Part shown: piece by piece, positions 12,419 through 25,423 of the stretch | Position numbering within the stretch: the first letter of the stretch is position 1 | Layout: each line of letters begins with the position of its first letter | Made by a program: the position numbers and the translations under genes | Assembly (NCBI RefSeq): GCF_028554725.1 | Contig: NC_071669.1 | Coordinates: 55,833,001 to 55,897,000 of the forward strand | DNA from: Zeugodacus cucurbitae | Lineage: Eukaryota > Arthropoda > Insecta > Diptera > Tephritidae | DNA length: 64,000 bases | Direction: 5' to 3' | The notes under the pieces: model-generated | What the model saw: only the letters and a program-made list of their open reading frames with translations | The model's database searches: none | Told to the model about the DNA's origin: nothing

Positions 12419-12537
12419 TCATCTCTTAAAATTCGCATCCAGCGCTCATATTAGGGAATACTTGACGGGAGATCATCTGGTATCGCTAAGGACCATAACT
12501 GGTCCTTGCTGGGTCTGTTGGCCCACCAGACTAAACT
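12419..12537 (+). mobile_element. LINE-like 3' end with CCTAA tail
   Basis: The piece containing TGGTATCGCTAAGGACCATA at 12479 and CCACCAGACTAA ends in AACCTAACC. The same wording and the same kind of tail occur at 53771-53911. The non-LTR fragment at 27761 ends in the same pentamer, so the tail is best read as the 3' end of a non-LTR retroelement family. It is not chromosome-end DNA. No coding can be assigned to this short piece. Confidence 0.6.
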
Positions 12538-12728
12538 AACCTAACCGAATTCTGTTAGGCTTCTATCTATGAAATGTGTTTTGATGCTGTCGTGGCATAA
12601 ATATTCTGATATAATTGGAAAGGCCTCTGTCAATATAAATTCAAATCGGCAGCCTTAGCAAGAAGCGGCCTTGTCATATTTATTCATACCTTTATGAAGA
12701 TTAAGGAAACAATATTATTCTGAGTAAT

Positions 12729-13546
12729 TGATATCATCGGAAGCAACAACCGCGCCGTTTGTTCTGCTTTTTCCCGCATGGATAAGGAGGCGAAGCGAAT
12801 GGGTCTGGAGGTGAATGAGGACAAGACGAAATATCTCCTGTCATCAAACAAACAGTCGGCGCATTCGCGTCTTGGCTCCCACGTCACTGTTGACAGTCAT
12901 AACTTCGAGGTCGTAGATAATTCCGTATACCTGGGAACCAGCATCAACAACACGAACAATGTCAGCCTCGAAATCCAGCTCAGAATAACTCTTGCCAACA
13001 GGTGCTACTTTGGACTGAGTAGGCAATTGAACAGTAAAGTCCTCTCTCGACGAACCAAAATCAAGCTCTACAAGTCGCTTATCATTCCCGTCCTACTTTA
13101 CGGTGCAGAAGCTTGGACGATGTCAACAACAGATGAGACGACACTAGGAGTTTTCGAGAGGAAAATTTTGCGTAAGATTTATGGTCCTCAGAACATTGGC
13201 AACGGCGAATACCGCTGACGATGGAACGATGAGCTGTACGAGTTATACGACGACATTGACATAGTTCAGCGAATAAAAAGACAGCGGCTACGCTGGCTAG
13301 GTCATGTTGTCCGAATGGACGAAAACACTCCAGCCCTGAAAGTGTTCGATGCAGTACCCGCCGGAGGAAGCCGAGGAAGGGGAAGGCCTCCACTCCGTTG
13401 GAGGGACCAGGTGGAGAGCGACCTGGTTACACTTGGGATCTCCAACTGGCGCCGAACTGCGAAGGAGAGAGAGAGGTGGCGCACTATCGTCGATTTGGCG
13501 ATAACCGGCTAAACGGTTGCAACGCCAATCACATACATACATACAA
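12729..13546 (+). pseudogene. RTE-like LINE ORF2 3' copy, one stop
   Basis: One frame runs from DIIGSNNRAV at 12730 to a TAA at 13510. It is interrupted only by a TGA at 13216, where a sister copy has Arg. Visible landmarks are MGLEVNEDKTKYLLSS, VYLGTSINNTNNVSLE, ANRCYFGLSRQLNSK, IPVLLYGAEAWTMS, FERKILRKIYGPQNIG, RQRLRWLGHVVRMDE and GRGRPPLRWRDQVE. These form the post-RT region of RTE-like elements. The 5' end is truncated just after the catalytic YADD block. The 3' end carries a (CATA)n tail at 13533-13546, typical of target-primed insertion. It is very similar at base level to the 21022 and 57434 copies, so the family was active recently. Confidence 0.92.
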
Positions 13547-14480
13547 TTATCGGTTTTTACTTATCATAAGATGGAGTTTTTAGCCAGATGGGACACTCTG
13601 TCACTCATCCGTTATCAGTCTTTAGATGCAGTTTGTGTAAAGAACAACATTAACTGACCATTCCTTAGCTTAATATTATTCTGAATGGTCCTTTTCCCTT
13701 TACATTTCGTTTAAGAAGAGTGTCCAACAGCAGTCGGGTGGCTCTTAAGAAAGTCAAAATAGAACATTTCACGAAAAACTTACCAAGGAAATTTCCTTTT
13801 CAACTTGTAATGACAAAATGATGGCGTTTGGATGATATATTTTGATAGCAATAAATTGGTTATATAAGTACAATACTTTCATAAGAAGTAAATCTCTTTT
13901 TTTAACATAATTAACCAGTTATTATTTTCAAGTCTTTGGGTTCCCCCTGTATACTTATATAAGAACAAGTTTCGTTCCCTCATATGTACATATATGTATA
14001 TTGATGAATCTATTATGTAGTTATAATTAAAGCTAGATTGTCCCTACTTACATGCCACCCAATCAACTCCTTAATAACTGCTTATTATGTACCGTTAAAT
14101 GTCGTGTCATTATATCTATATTTATAATAACATATTTCATTTAAATTCGAAAGTCAAGTTTCGCATGTATTTATTATAATGGAAAACTAGTTACAACAAC
14201 AACAACTAGTACAAGAAAAAAATTATATTAAATTAAATATGTAACCATATAAATTAGTAGCTACACACGTGCAATTAAAGCAACGGAAAAAAAATTTAAT
14301 GAAAACTGTAACAAAATAGCATAAAATTATAAAATAAATAAGTCAAAATGAAACAAAAAATGGAAAAAATAGCGAAAAAGAACGCCAAATGCCGGCTACT
14401 AATTGAGTTGGAGTCGCATAATTAAATTAACGTCTTATTGACTTAGCGCCAGTAACCGGTAACGGTAACAGAGGGAGGTT
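13547..14480. other. AT-rich non-coding stretch
   Basis: No protein or RNA gene recognised; long A/T-rich runs. Confidence 0.5.
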
Positions 14481-15440
14481 GTATGTGTTTTGTTGTTGTT
14501 GTTGTTGTGACACGTAATACACTGTTATACAACAACACCAACACCATTAGAACACCGTTAGCTTCAAATATTTTTTTTTTATTTCGTTGTTGTTGTTGCT
14601 TTTTTCTTTGTTGTTGTTGTTATTGCTGCCTTGCACAGGCGACTTAAGCTGCGACAATTCGCTGAACTGGATTAATACTTAGCACAATCAATACCTTTGC
14701 GCGCCAAAGCAAAAACAAAGGAAAACACGCAACAACAACAATTTTAATAACAACAACAACAAATTAATATATACAGCAGAAAAAAATGGCACAACAACAA
14801 ACACCGTCCGTCCGACCAGAAACCAGTCACTTGAATAATACTTAGTCTAAACCCACAAGTCCAGAGTCAACGCCGCCAGCGCCGCCGGATCGGACCATGT
14901 GGCATGGAGCGAAATGGATCGGCTTCGGGCGCCAACAAGCTACCGTTGTTGGTAAGCGTGACAGGCTTGAATTAACGAATTGAATTAATGTCATTTGAAC
15001 ATGAAATGCAAACAAACATTCAAACACACACGCACACACACATACAGACACACACAGACACTCTTTTGAATGCGAATGTGTGTGTGTGAGTGTATGAGAG
15101 TTATCTATTATTTTCATTTAAAACTAATGCCATATTTTAGCCAGCAAATTAATTTTATTACAGAGTTTAGAGTTGTCATTGTTAATCGTTGACGCAGCGG
15201 TTGTCAGCGAGCAACAATCAGCAATCACCAAACCTACAACTGTTGCCCGAACAACAACAATGACAGTATTAGCAAAAAAACAACAACAACAACAATAACA
15301 ATTGAATAACAGAAAACAACAAGAAAAATAACAGTAACAACAACAATAAAAATTTTTACAACAACACTTATCATAACAACACCACCAACAACCCACAACA
15401 AATGCGCAACTGTCAAACAGACAATCGCAATGCGGTGGCA
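14481..15440. repeat. Microsatellite field, (CAA)n/(TTG)n and (CA)n
   Basis: Interrupted GTT runs at 14490-14520 and 14585-14625. CAA runs at 14730-14765 and 15250-15370. A CA/GT-rich stretch at 15020-15105. Frames through these runs give Cys/Val/Phe-rich or Asn/Gln-rich strings on the minus strand that carry no domain and should not be taken as genes. Confidence 0.85.
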
Positions 15441-16388
15441 TGCCTCTCGCTTTTGAAGTGTCTACTAGTACTTTATACTTATTAAAATGACATTTACTTC
15501 AGTTATATGTAATTGTAATATACCATTCAGTTAGACTGTATTAACAGTTATCAGATCATGATTTCAATTTTGAAAGGTTAATCAACATTTGTTGGCAGAA
15601 AATGACACAACTTGTCAGGTTTTTAGGGTGTTTTCGTGTAAATTAACGGCATTCTTTCTGTTGGAATTTACTGTTAATTAAAATTTTTGTTTTTGTGAGG
15701 TTCAAAATTAGAAATAAGGTTGAGAGATTGACAATTGAAAGAGCATAGTTTTCATTAGAAGAATAAGCCAAAGTCAACTGGCATCTTGAGATAATTCTAT
15801 AAAACAATTTTTGCAGTTTTTGAACCAGATACAGCAACAACAACAACCTTAAATCAAAGAGAATACGCAAGGAATATTTTATCAGAAATCAATTTAGCCA
15901 CAGTCATATACAAGCTTTAGCTCGTTTTTTGACATTTGAAGTCTCTGAAGAATCCATCTGACTATATCGAACACTCTAGTACTGAATCGATATCATGGGA
16001 GTATTTATAAGTTTTATGTCATTCCTTCGACAGGAAGTCTTTTGTAGGAAGTCTGTCGACAGTTATACATCCGTGTCTCTAAATGGAAATTAAAGAAAGT
16101 TTATCGTATATTGTAGTTGTCTTACAGCTAGAATCATTCGTCAATAAGTTCTGGCAAGTCAAATTTTCTTAACGTCACTTGAGTGGGATCAATTTTTAAG
16201 TAGTTTACCGAAAAGGTCTTTTTTATGTGACACATGAGCCCGGGTAATATGGTTCGCCTGAGAAATTCAAGTTAATTGATAGGTGGGATGGGTACCCAGG
16301 ATTTCATATGATTTATTTTGCACTAAAACTTTCAAGGTTTTGTTTAAATATCTGAGAGGTTTGTTGAGATGTTGGTAAAACAGATCTT
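15441..16388. other. Non-coding stretch
   Basis: Nothing recognised. Short open frames only. Confidence 0.5.
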
Positions 16389-17452
16389 GTCTTTTAATAG
16401 AACGCTACAAAAGTAGACCGGTAGGGACAGCAAACGACGCCATAGTTTTTCCGCTCTTTTGACATGTATCTTCAGTAAGGTTTGCTATTTTAACATGGAA
16501 AGCTATACCATCCAACAACGAGTTGCAATTATTAAAATTTACTACTGTAATTCGGAGTCAGTGGCCTCAACTTTAAGAGCGCTACGTCCAATTAATGTCG
16601 TCTTCCCGTACCAGTGAAACAAAGAAATATCCGTAGTGTCGAGAATATTGCTGCCGCTAACGCATCAATTGAAGAAGACCCAAATCAGTCTCTCACACGT
16701 CGCTCTCAAGCGTTGGTCTGTGACGTCGTTGTGGCGAATTTTGAAAAAGATTTTGGCCTACATCCTTACAAGATCGAATTTACGCAAGAACTGAAGCCGC
16801 TTTACCAACAGAACCGTTGTATCTTCGTGAATTGGGCTGAGCAACAACTTGAAAAATTTCCGGATTTTCATCGAAAAATCATCTTCAGCGATGGGGCTCA
16901 TTTCTCGCAGAATGGCTTCGTCAATAAGCAAAATACGCTGGTCAGGCAGCAATCCACACATACTCCATGAGTCACCATTGCATTGAAAAACTTACGGTCG
17001 TACTTCTTACGCGATGATCAAGACTGGCACGTTACTGTGATTGGGAATCGCTACCGCTCAATGATAACCAATTACTTTTGGCTCGAATTGGAGAATATGG
17101 ACTTGGACATTATGTGGTTCCAACAGGACTGCGTCACAAGCCATACAGTGAATATCACAATCAATTTACTGAAAACCAATTTTAGCGAACGGGTCATCTC
17201 GCGAAATGATCCAGTCAATTGGTCGCCTCGGTTGTGCGATTTGACACCGTTAGACTGTTTCCTGTGGGACTACGTCAAGTCTACATATGATCTATGCCAA
17301 AAAGCCAGCGACAATTGATGAACTTCGTGTGAATATCGACGGAAAATAGCAGCAGATCGGATCTGCAAGCATACCCATGGTGGCCATGCAAACATCCATA
17401 CATATTGCCATCGAATATGCACGCTTGTAGCGCTCTTATTGAAAAACCCTTT
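16389..17452 (+). mobile_element. DD41D Tc1/mariner element, group 1 copy 2
   Basis: The right terminus, TTGTAGCGCTCTTATTGAAA at 17425, is mirrored by the left terminus around TTTTAATAGAACGCTACAA at 16392. These are the same terminal repeats as the copy at 9112. About 1.06 kb, close to the expected size of such elements. The transposase inside is nearly complete but broken. No clear TA duplication survives at the left edge. Confidence 0.85.
16614..17318 (+). pseudogene. DD41D transposase, frameshifted
   Basis: Two open pieces (16614-16970 and 16983-17318) make up most of the protein. The first has NIRSVENIAAANASIEEDP, a region before the DNA-binding/catalytic core, then DFGLHPYKIEFTQELKP and the catalytic start IIFSDGAHFSQNGFVNKQN. 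The Gly after SD replaces a usual Glu. A 5-base deletion near 16934, relative to the copy at 9112, shifts the frame and leads to a stop at 16968. The second piece has DWHVTVIGNRYRSMI, MWFQQD (second Asp) and LTPLDCFLW (third Asp). Exactly 41 residues separate the last two Asp, which defines the DD41D spacing. The frame ends early at 17316, so the C-terminus is lost. Confidence 0.9.
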
Positions 17453-18100
17453 ATTTTCTTTTCATCTGCAGTTAGGTTCGTTAAAGTTACATTAGAAGTG
17501 CGAGGTTCATGGCTCTGTCAGAATATGTACTAAGAATTCCGGAGCGTGAGGTTTGCTTTAATATTTTGAAAGACCAATATTTAGAGTCAATAATTTAGAG
17601 TACTGATCTGCAGGAAGATAAGAAGGAAGACACACAGAATGCGATCGAGGAAAACAATGGTGGATAATTACTACCAATTGGGCCGTAGGCTTCAAAAGTC
17701 GTCTGCCGACCAGTGATCTTTGAGATTTCGCGATTTTACACGACTTCGTTGTAGACAAATGTTCACTGAACTGATTGAACACTCATATGTTCGTGAAATT
17801 ATCGGTGCTCCAAGTCTACTTTCACTAGCTAATCTTACAGGCTCGTCTTAGCAAAGTCTGAACGCTAGGTATGCGTGCTCTATCACGCTCTGTCTAAATC
17901 CTTGACTCCTGAATACTGTACGGTACCCTTGTTCTATAGTATCTTTATCTGCCTTGGACACTTTTTTACCTCTCCGATCTACTCTCATCCATCCATCCAC
18001 GCATTAACTTGACACAAACCTGTTAAAATCAAATACCCAGAAATGATAAGTTAGCTACTAACTCTTATCTATTTAGAGAGGCTCGCTTTTACAGCGTTAT
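17453..18100. other. Non-coding stretch
   Basis: Nothing recognised. Confidence 0.45.
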
Positions 18101-19130
18101 CGCCTAGCACCGTCGAGCCAGCGCAGCTAGAGCGCAGGAATTAACCAAATGCGGAAGCCTGAGACCGCGCATGCGCACCTTTTCAAAAGCTTACGCTTGC
18201 AACCGCATGTGGAACTGCCTTCGTTCGTACATGTGTATGTGTGTAGAGCGGTTTGCATAAGTGGGCGTGGCGCTGAATATGTAACGCATGCATGTTGATT
18301 ACTTGTAGGCAGACAGATTGTTGCGCCTCCATTGCAGCTCGGCTACAAGCGGAGTTGGCTTGTAGACACAGCACTTCTGAGGAAGGTGGCTGGTGACTTT
18401 GCCTAGCCCCAAGTGGTGTTACCGCTGTTGACGCTGCTGTTGCAAGTGCCGTTACTGGCTACTGGTTGCCAGCTGACAGGCGAGCAAGCAATCGTGCAAC
18501 TTGCGGTGTTCCGCTGTCGCCGTTGCCTTGAGATGCACTCATTCCTGTGAGCATATATGTCTGTATGTATGTGTGTGTGTGTGTCTCGGTTTTAACCTCA
18601 AACTCATGATGTCTTATTTTCATATCGTGGCAAATGCATTAAAGTATTTACTTAACACATTTTACAATCTTCGTTGCGCTTGCTGGCTCTTTGCAGAATC
18701 GCTTACTTTTCTGACATGTTGTTGTTGCTTTGTGGCTATCTTTGTGGTTGCAACTTATTAACTTTGTTTATTAGTTAAAGCTCAAGCAGTCAATCGGTTT
18801 TGGTCCAATGCAAGTAACAAAACACACGACTACCTGTCCGCCCGCGGGACTCAATACCCAAAGACACACTCAGTGTGTGTCTGTGTGTGTTTGTCTTTAT
18901 ACAATTTTCGTCCGTCCGTGGTCCGGTGATTGGCGTAAACAGCAAATTATGTTCATGTCTTCATATTACAAGCAACTCTGAAGTTTTTCCTGTTTTAGTT
19001 GTTGCTGCTGTTGTTGTTTTAAAATGCATTTATGACATGTTTTGCTGGCTTCTATGTTATTTGTGTTGTTGTTGTTGTAGCTGTTGTTCGGGTTGCGTTT
19101 TCGTTTATGTGTAAATGGAAAGCGTATTAA
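18101..19130. other. GC-richer patch and (GT)n/(TTG)n microsatellites
   Basis: From 18100 to about 18550 the sequence is GC-rich, with many CpG and GCTG words. It is followed by a GT run at 18568-18586 and TTG-rich stretches at 18995-19090. Open frames at 18501-18761 and 18875-19114 are driven by these repeats and have no domain. This may be unique regulatory DNA; no gene is supported. Confidence 0.5.
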
Positions 19131-21021
19131 ATTTCTCTGGTTGGAAGGGCAATGCCGTGCGACTGCATTTTTTCGGTCAGAGTTGCCAAGTGAGTTGAGG
19201 CTGTTACGGTTCCAAAGTGAATTCCAGGCAGGTTTTGTTGATTTGCAAGACTCGTTCTCTCCAAAAAAGCTAATGTTGATGGAATTAACCCGTATATACC
19301 ATCGAATCGTCGGATGGGATCAGATCAGACTTTACATATGCCTGCTATCCGAAAACTCTACAACTAGGGTCTGTGTATTCATAGAAAGACGAACCTCGCT
19401 AAGGTCACGGAACTCACTAGGACTAGTAGACTCACTAGGACTAGACAGGACCTTCCGATCACCACATTACTGGCAGTTGTACAGCTCACAAGAAGTCCAG
19501 TTAAGTAAATCACAAGAGGAAATCAGAAGTCTCTCCGGTTCCCACAACTAAGAACGAAAAAGCTTGATGTAATTGATAGTTAGGCTAACAAGTCTCGAGT
19601 ATTTGGACAGTGAGTTCTATACCAGTGGTACTGCTTTCTAAAAGTGGTGAATACTCACTTCTCAGTAGGTTCTACTGCTACTAGCAGCCGGCCACATCTA
19701 CCTTGAAATCATAGGAAGATCTGAGAACAACTTTTGAATCACTGCAATTGGAGTCAGTAAATATTGCAAGTATTGGAGTCACGAGGCTCAAGGTCTCTAA
19801 GGGATATCAATACATTTCATGCTGAAAACCAAAATCAACTCGAAATTTGGAATAGAGTGACATATCCGGAACTTAAACAGAGTTCATAATCAACACTTTC
19901 TAAAAGGAATTTCTAAAGGAGAAAAATTTAAGTTTTCACCAAAAAAATCAAAGTTGACAACCCTTTGAGTGCATCCGTTGCAACATTGTAGTCAAAATTT
20001 TTGAAAATACCACATAGAAATTTAATACGTTTTGATCTGCGCCTACCCTTGTATCATCGTAATGCAACATATTAAAATATCGAATGACCCGAATGCACTT
20101 GATAGTGCGGCGAAAGTTCTTTCATACAATTAATTTTGTATTTATACCGTTCCTTGGTTAAACGAAGATATAATAATTTGTTGCGCAGCAAAAAAGTATT
20201 CAATTTTCGGAAACAGCTGTCGAAACAGGTAAAAAAGCGCGTCTTAAACTTTGTTAGTTAGTTGGGTCACTCAATGGTCACAAATTGATTCTAAGGAATA
20301 CCTCACAAGAAGAAGAAAATGTTGAGAAGATGCGGTAAAATAAACTCTTTTGTGTCGTCTATATATTTTCTAGTTTATGCGCAGATGTCAGAAAGAACTC
20401 TATTAGGATACTGAGATTTCGATTTTTTGCCTCGAATTTGCATTCAGTAGTTGATGATTTCAGTCTAATATGGATAGAGTATGGATTTGCGGATTCAGTC
20501 ACAACATATAGGCGAAACTAATATTAGTTTAAATGTGTTCTGGAGGTCTAGGCCTCCTATTGGATATGGACAATCCCAAACAAATATGCATCCAGCAAGT
20601 TGCGAAGTAGAGATCAATTAAACCAAATCGTAATATGTACCATCAGATATAATTAGGGAAAGTGGTCTCAAGAACGAATAATCCTAAACAGTCCATGGGG
20701 TGCAAGATATATGATCAAAGTTCAGTCACCGGATATTAATTTTTAACATTTCTGCAGTATCTCTTCGTCGTCTGCTTAGTCAATAATCCTTAGAGATGAG
20801 AATATATTCAATTAAGATGAATTTGAGATGTATAAATTTATTTATGGGCCTCAAAACCTCGATCGATAGGACTTTAGAGTTTTAACTAAACGGATGGGTT
20901 GACTGTGTACTCCAAAGTCAAGGGAATATAGCGACGAAGAGCGCGAAAACTTTTATTTCGTGCCTTACTTGTCGATCGAAAAATAATAATTCTCTAGATC
21001 AACAAATTCTCTAAATTAAAC
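19131..21021. other. Non-coding stretch
   Basis: The 155-codon frame at 19084-19551 has no recognisable motif and partly translates a short internal duplication (ACTCACTAGGACTAG twice, at about 19408 and 19429). I do not call it a gene. The rest is AT-rich without visible structure. Confidence 0.5.
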
Positions 21022-22228
21022 CTGACACACAACTGACCAGATATCCACCATGCGTCAAATCTTGGAGAAGACTCGTGAAAAGAGGATCGACACACACCAC
21101 CTTTTTGTCGATTTTAAAGCTGCTTTCGACAGCACGAAAAGGAGCTCCCTCTATGCCGCGATGTCTGAATTTGGTATCCCCGCAAAACTAATACGGCTGT
21201 GTAAGTTGACGTTGAGCAACACCAAAAGCTCCGTCATGATTGGGAAGGATCTCTCTGAGCCGTTCGATACCAAACGAGGTTTCAAACAAGGTGACTCACT
21301 CTCGTGTGATTTCTTTAACCTGATGCTGGAGAAAATAATACGAGCTGCAGAGCTGAATATAGAAGGTACAATCTTCTATAAGAGTGTACAGCTACTGGCG
21401 TACGCCGATGATACTGATATCATCGGAGCAACAACCGCGCCGTTAGTTCTGATTTTTCCCGCCTGGATAAGGAAGCGAAGCGAATGGGTCTGGAGGTGAA
21501 TGAGGACAAGACGAAATATCTCCTGTCATCAAACAAACAGTCGGCGCACTCGCGTCTTGGCTCCCACGTCACTGTTGACAGCCATAACTTTGAAGTAGTA
21601 GATACTTTCGTATATCTGGGAACCAGCATAAACAACTCGAACAATGTCAGCCTCGAAATCCAGCGCAGAATCACTCTTCCCAACAGGTGCTACTTTGGAC
21701 TGAGTAGGCAATTAAACAGTAAAGTCCTCTCTCGATGAACCAAAATCAAATTCTACAAGTCGCTTATCATTCCCGTTCTGCTTTATGGTGCAGAAGCTTG
21801 GACAATGTCAACATCAGATGAGACGACACTAGGAGTTTTCGAGAGGAAAATTTTGCGCAAGATGGTCCTCAGAACATTGGCAACGGCTAATACCGCAGAC
21901 GATGAAACGATGAACTGTACGAGTTATACGACGACATTGACATAGTTCAGCGAATAAAAAGACAGCGGCTACGCTGACTAGGTCATGTTGTCCGAATGGA
22001 CGAAAACACTCCAGCCCTGAAAGTGTTCGATGCAGTACCCGCCGGAGGAAGCCGAGGAAGGGGAAGGCCTCCACACCGTTGGAGGGACTAGGTGGAGAGC
22101 GACCTGGTTACACTTGGGATCTCCAACTGGCACCGAACTGCAAAGGAGAGAGAGAAGTGGCGCACTATTGTCGATTCGGCTATAACCGGCTAAACGGTTG
22201 CAACGCCAATCACATACATACAAACATG
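21022..22228 (+). mobile_element. 5'-truncated RTE-like LINE copy
   Basis: The longest copy of the family in the window. It begins inside the reverse transcriptase (TDQISTMRQIL at about 21032) and ends after the stop codon with AATCACATACATACAAAC, a worn (CATA)n tail at 22212-22228. It overlaps the copies at 12729 and 57434 almost base for base. The 5' truncation is typical of LINE insertion. It is disabled by at least two frameshifts and several stops (see the ORF2 entry). Confidence 0.92.
21050..22192 (+). pseudogene. RTE-like reverse transcriptase/ORF2 remnant
   Basis: The open part at 21050-21427 holds RT blocks in order: HHLFVDFKAAFDS (block with the first catalytic Asp), GIPAKLIRLCKLTL, GFKQGDSLSCDFFNLMLEK and LLAYADDTDIIG. 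The YADD active site is residues 118-121 of the open frame. A one-base deletion after DIIG (GGAGC versus GGAAGC in the 12729 copy) shifts the frame. Homology resumes in the next frame at 21484 with MGLEVNEDKTKYLLSS. A TGA at 21736 replaces Arg. Four bases are missing at about 21863. Further stops fall at ANTADDE-equivalent positions and at RLR*LGHV. The role of the intact protein is target-primed reverse transcription of its own RNA. Clade assignment to RTE is from motif wording only. Confidence 0.92.
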
Positions 22229-25200
22229 ATACTGATTGCTCATTTAAACAAAATGTTTGTTCGGTCATAAAATATCTTTGTTTAAAATTGCAATAATTAG
22301 CTTTAAAATACGATTTTTTCTATTGAGTGTTTAACTTTATTCACTAATTTACCTCAGAAATCTTACTCAAATTAATATTTTGAGTTGTGAGCATAGGAAA
22401 TAGTCACTAGGAGAGTTATCGACTGTATATGAAGTTGTGGAACGGTATCAACATTGTTTTCGGCCGATCAATCTAAGCTTTCTTTGAGGTTGATGAGTAG
22501 TTTTTTAGAATATTGACTGCCAATTTTCCAGATCTCTACTAACCTAAGCCTGAGACCACATCTACTCGATCATTATTTTATTTGCAATTAACTTTTACTA
22601 TAGAGTTATATATGTATGTAGGTGTATCCGTTTTCCTACAATTAAACTCTCTTATTTATTAATTTTGTTTTTTTTTTTTTTTGCATATTTCATGAAATTG
22701 CCTCCAACATCAGCTACTTGAATGGGCGTTTGCTGCTGTTTTTAATATAAGCAATTTCTGGCAAACGAAGTGCTAAATGTTCTCTTCCTTGCCGGCCGCA
22801 CAGAAATGGGTGCATTAGCTACTTTGTTTTAGAGTCAACTTTTTCATTGTGCACACATGCAATTGCCAATATCATATGAATACATTAAAACCCATACAGC
22901 AAATGTGGCCATGTCTTCGGCAATGCTTGGCTATGCCATGCCATGCTAACAATAATTTTAGCCAGCCCACATCTTTGGCGTGTTCACTGTTAAGCGCTCA
23001 ATTTATCGCCATTAGAATGGAGGGTTTATGGCTAATAAATACCAAACGAACAGCTACTATTAAATACAATAGATAGAAATATTACATATGTGAGCGGGTG
23101 GGTGTATTACTTAGCATTAGCCGTTTAGCACACCCTTACACCTTCTTCCACACACCACACCACACACACCGCCACACCGTCGCTGCGATAAGCCGCGCGC
23201 TGGCGGGCGCGCACACGAATCTTGTTGCATGTTTGTTGGGTATTCATGTCGGTTTTGTGCAACAAATTCCTTATCTCAATCCACTGTGGATCGCTTAAGA
23301 AAAGTCAAAAGTTTCGACTTTGCGGATTAATCTGATTAATTTGTTTGATAAAATTGCGGCGGATTAGTATGTGGTAACGGCCACATGGGCGGCACGGCAC
23401 CGCACGATTGCAGAGTGAAAAGCGTATGTGAGTAAGAAAAGTATGGGTTTCCTGTCTGGCCAATTGCGGCATTCACCTGGAGCTGGTGGTGAAAACTCCA
23501 AAAAGAAGCGATATGTTGGCGCTGTCTGGGTAGTTTTGCTAATCGACAGACCCTTTTATGGGTTTGCAGTTTTTGTCTTTTTGAGTAACCAATGTTTTTT
23601 CTTCCAACTTTAATGAAACAAAATTGGAAGAGTGTGAAGCATGAAGATAACAGCAAGTGAGTTGATAGCAGCCAATTTATATATTTACAGGTAATGAGTG
23701 AAATTATGTAGAGTTCTCTATATTTCAATTTGCAGATCCATTTTAGGACTTATTCTTTAAAATTTCCTTCTTTATCCTGCTTTAGCTCCAAATAACTGTA
23801 TCTTAATTGTATCTGTGATGTTTTCAAATTAGTTGAGATCGTAAGACAACACCTTTAGCTCCAATTAACTGTATCTCCATAACTCAGTTCTTTGACTCAG
23901 CTCCTTCGCACTCGTAAGATCTCGAACCATAATATTCGATTAATATTATTATCCATGCTCCTTACTGATTTCTTCATTCGACAGAATGGAAAAGTGTTTT
24001 CTCAATAGCCTTAACTATACTTTAGATGAGTCAACAAGCCCTCTTTCTTACTTCTACAGATGTTTGAGCAGAAACTTGTCCAAAACTGAAGGCAAAATGA
24101 AAAACATCTTTTAAGCTCGTGAAGAGTATTGTGCATGTCTCTAAGTCTTGGATATTTTTCAACCTCGTCGATATGCACAAATGTATGTAGTCACAAATCC
24201 AAATCGAAACTTTCCTTACTCCTGGAACCACAGAGGTTTGGAGATTAGATCTGATACTCTTGTCACATGTATGTCCAAATGCATCCTTCAAACAAAAGTC
24301 AATAACCCCAGCACAATTACATGCTTATTTACACATCTTTGTACGGACTTAATGAATGCGAGTACTCATTAGCCAGCTCGCTTCTTTATCACAGCAATAA
24401 TAAGAGCCTCTCATTGAATAGGCCATATTCGGACTGAGGATGGAGCTGCTGGCAGCATATGTGGCTTTCGAGCACGTAAAGACACTTATCCTTAACATTA
24501 CATTGTGTAAGAGTTAAGCGGCCAATCAGAGGGTTTCTTTTTCACACATACTTTAATATGCAGCGAGATATATGGAGAAAGTCAAAATATGCCAAGACAC
24601 GTAAGCGATAATTATTTGTATATAATGGAGAGCAATCTCTCAGTTTCAAGAAAAAAAATTCTTAAGAAGTACTTAGCTCCTTTCACTTTATCCAAGACTC
24701 ACAAGAGATTGTGACTATCATGGACTCACTCCACACATTTCCAACTGTTAATTACAGTTTTCTGCTCACCTTAACGGTAGCTTATATTCATATTTGAGAG
24801 TCACACAATGCAGCGTTGCATTTTGGAGAGAGTTGTTGGTTCTTAATGCAAATATCAACGTAATGGAAGGCCTTCAACTCTCGCTGAGTGCCGGTCACAT
24901 ACCTTTCATTCTTTAGCATTTCAATGGTTATTCTTTAAAAAGCAGCACACATCTACTCTAAAGTGAAAATAAACATAATTAAGTATTGATGAGTATCACA
25001 TGGATACTTGCATGTTAATTACAGTAGAGTATCCGAGTAGCCTCGGTCGACTTAGATTTGTCTTTGCCTTTATTAAAACATTCAAATACCCGCACTTGAC
25101 TTTAGAGTACTCATGTGTCATATGAAAGTGCATTCATATGGATTTTCATAGCGAAAGACAAATGTTTATTGTTAGCGTGTTCTAAGTATCTCCCAGTAGT

Positions 25201-25423
25201 AGCAAGGAATGGTGATGCCATCCAGTGCTTCTACAGAAATCTGTGAGCTGCTGAATCGTTTTGAAGCCAACACAGTTTTTGATTCCATTTTTATTTCCAC
25301 TTTTTTCTCGACTCTCCGAGAGACGCTTAAAACAATCAAACTTCTAAAAATTCTGAGAATAAATTAATTATAACAATAAATATTACATCAGATTAATGAC
25401 ATTCCGAGGAAGTCATGCTATGT
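22229..25423. other. Non-coding stretch with a CpG-rich patch
   Basis: A poly-T run lies at 22668-22681. A CA-rich then CpG-rich patch lies at 23140-23215. Around 23783 and 23854 the phrase TTTAGCTCCAAWTAACTGTA occurs twice, 71 bp apart, a small local duplication. Open frames at 22849-23076, 23336-23728 (minus) and 24031-24291 (minus) have no recognisable motif. Confidence 0.45.

Noticed and set aside
19084..19551. 155-codon open frame
   Set aside because: No recognisable motif, partly generated by a 15-bp duplication, with no splice or promoter context.
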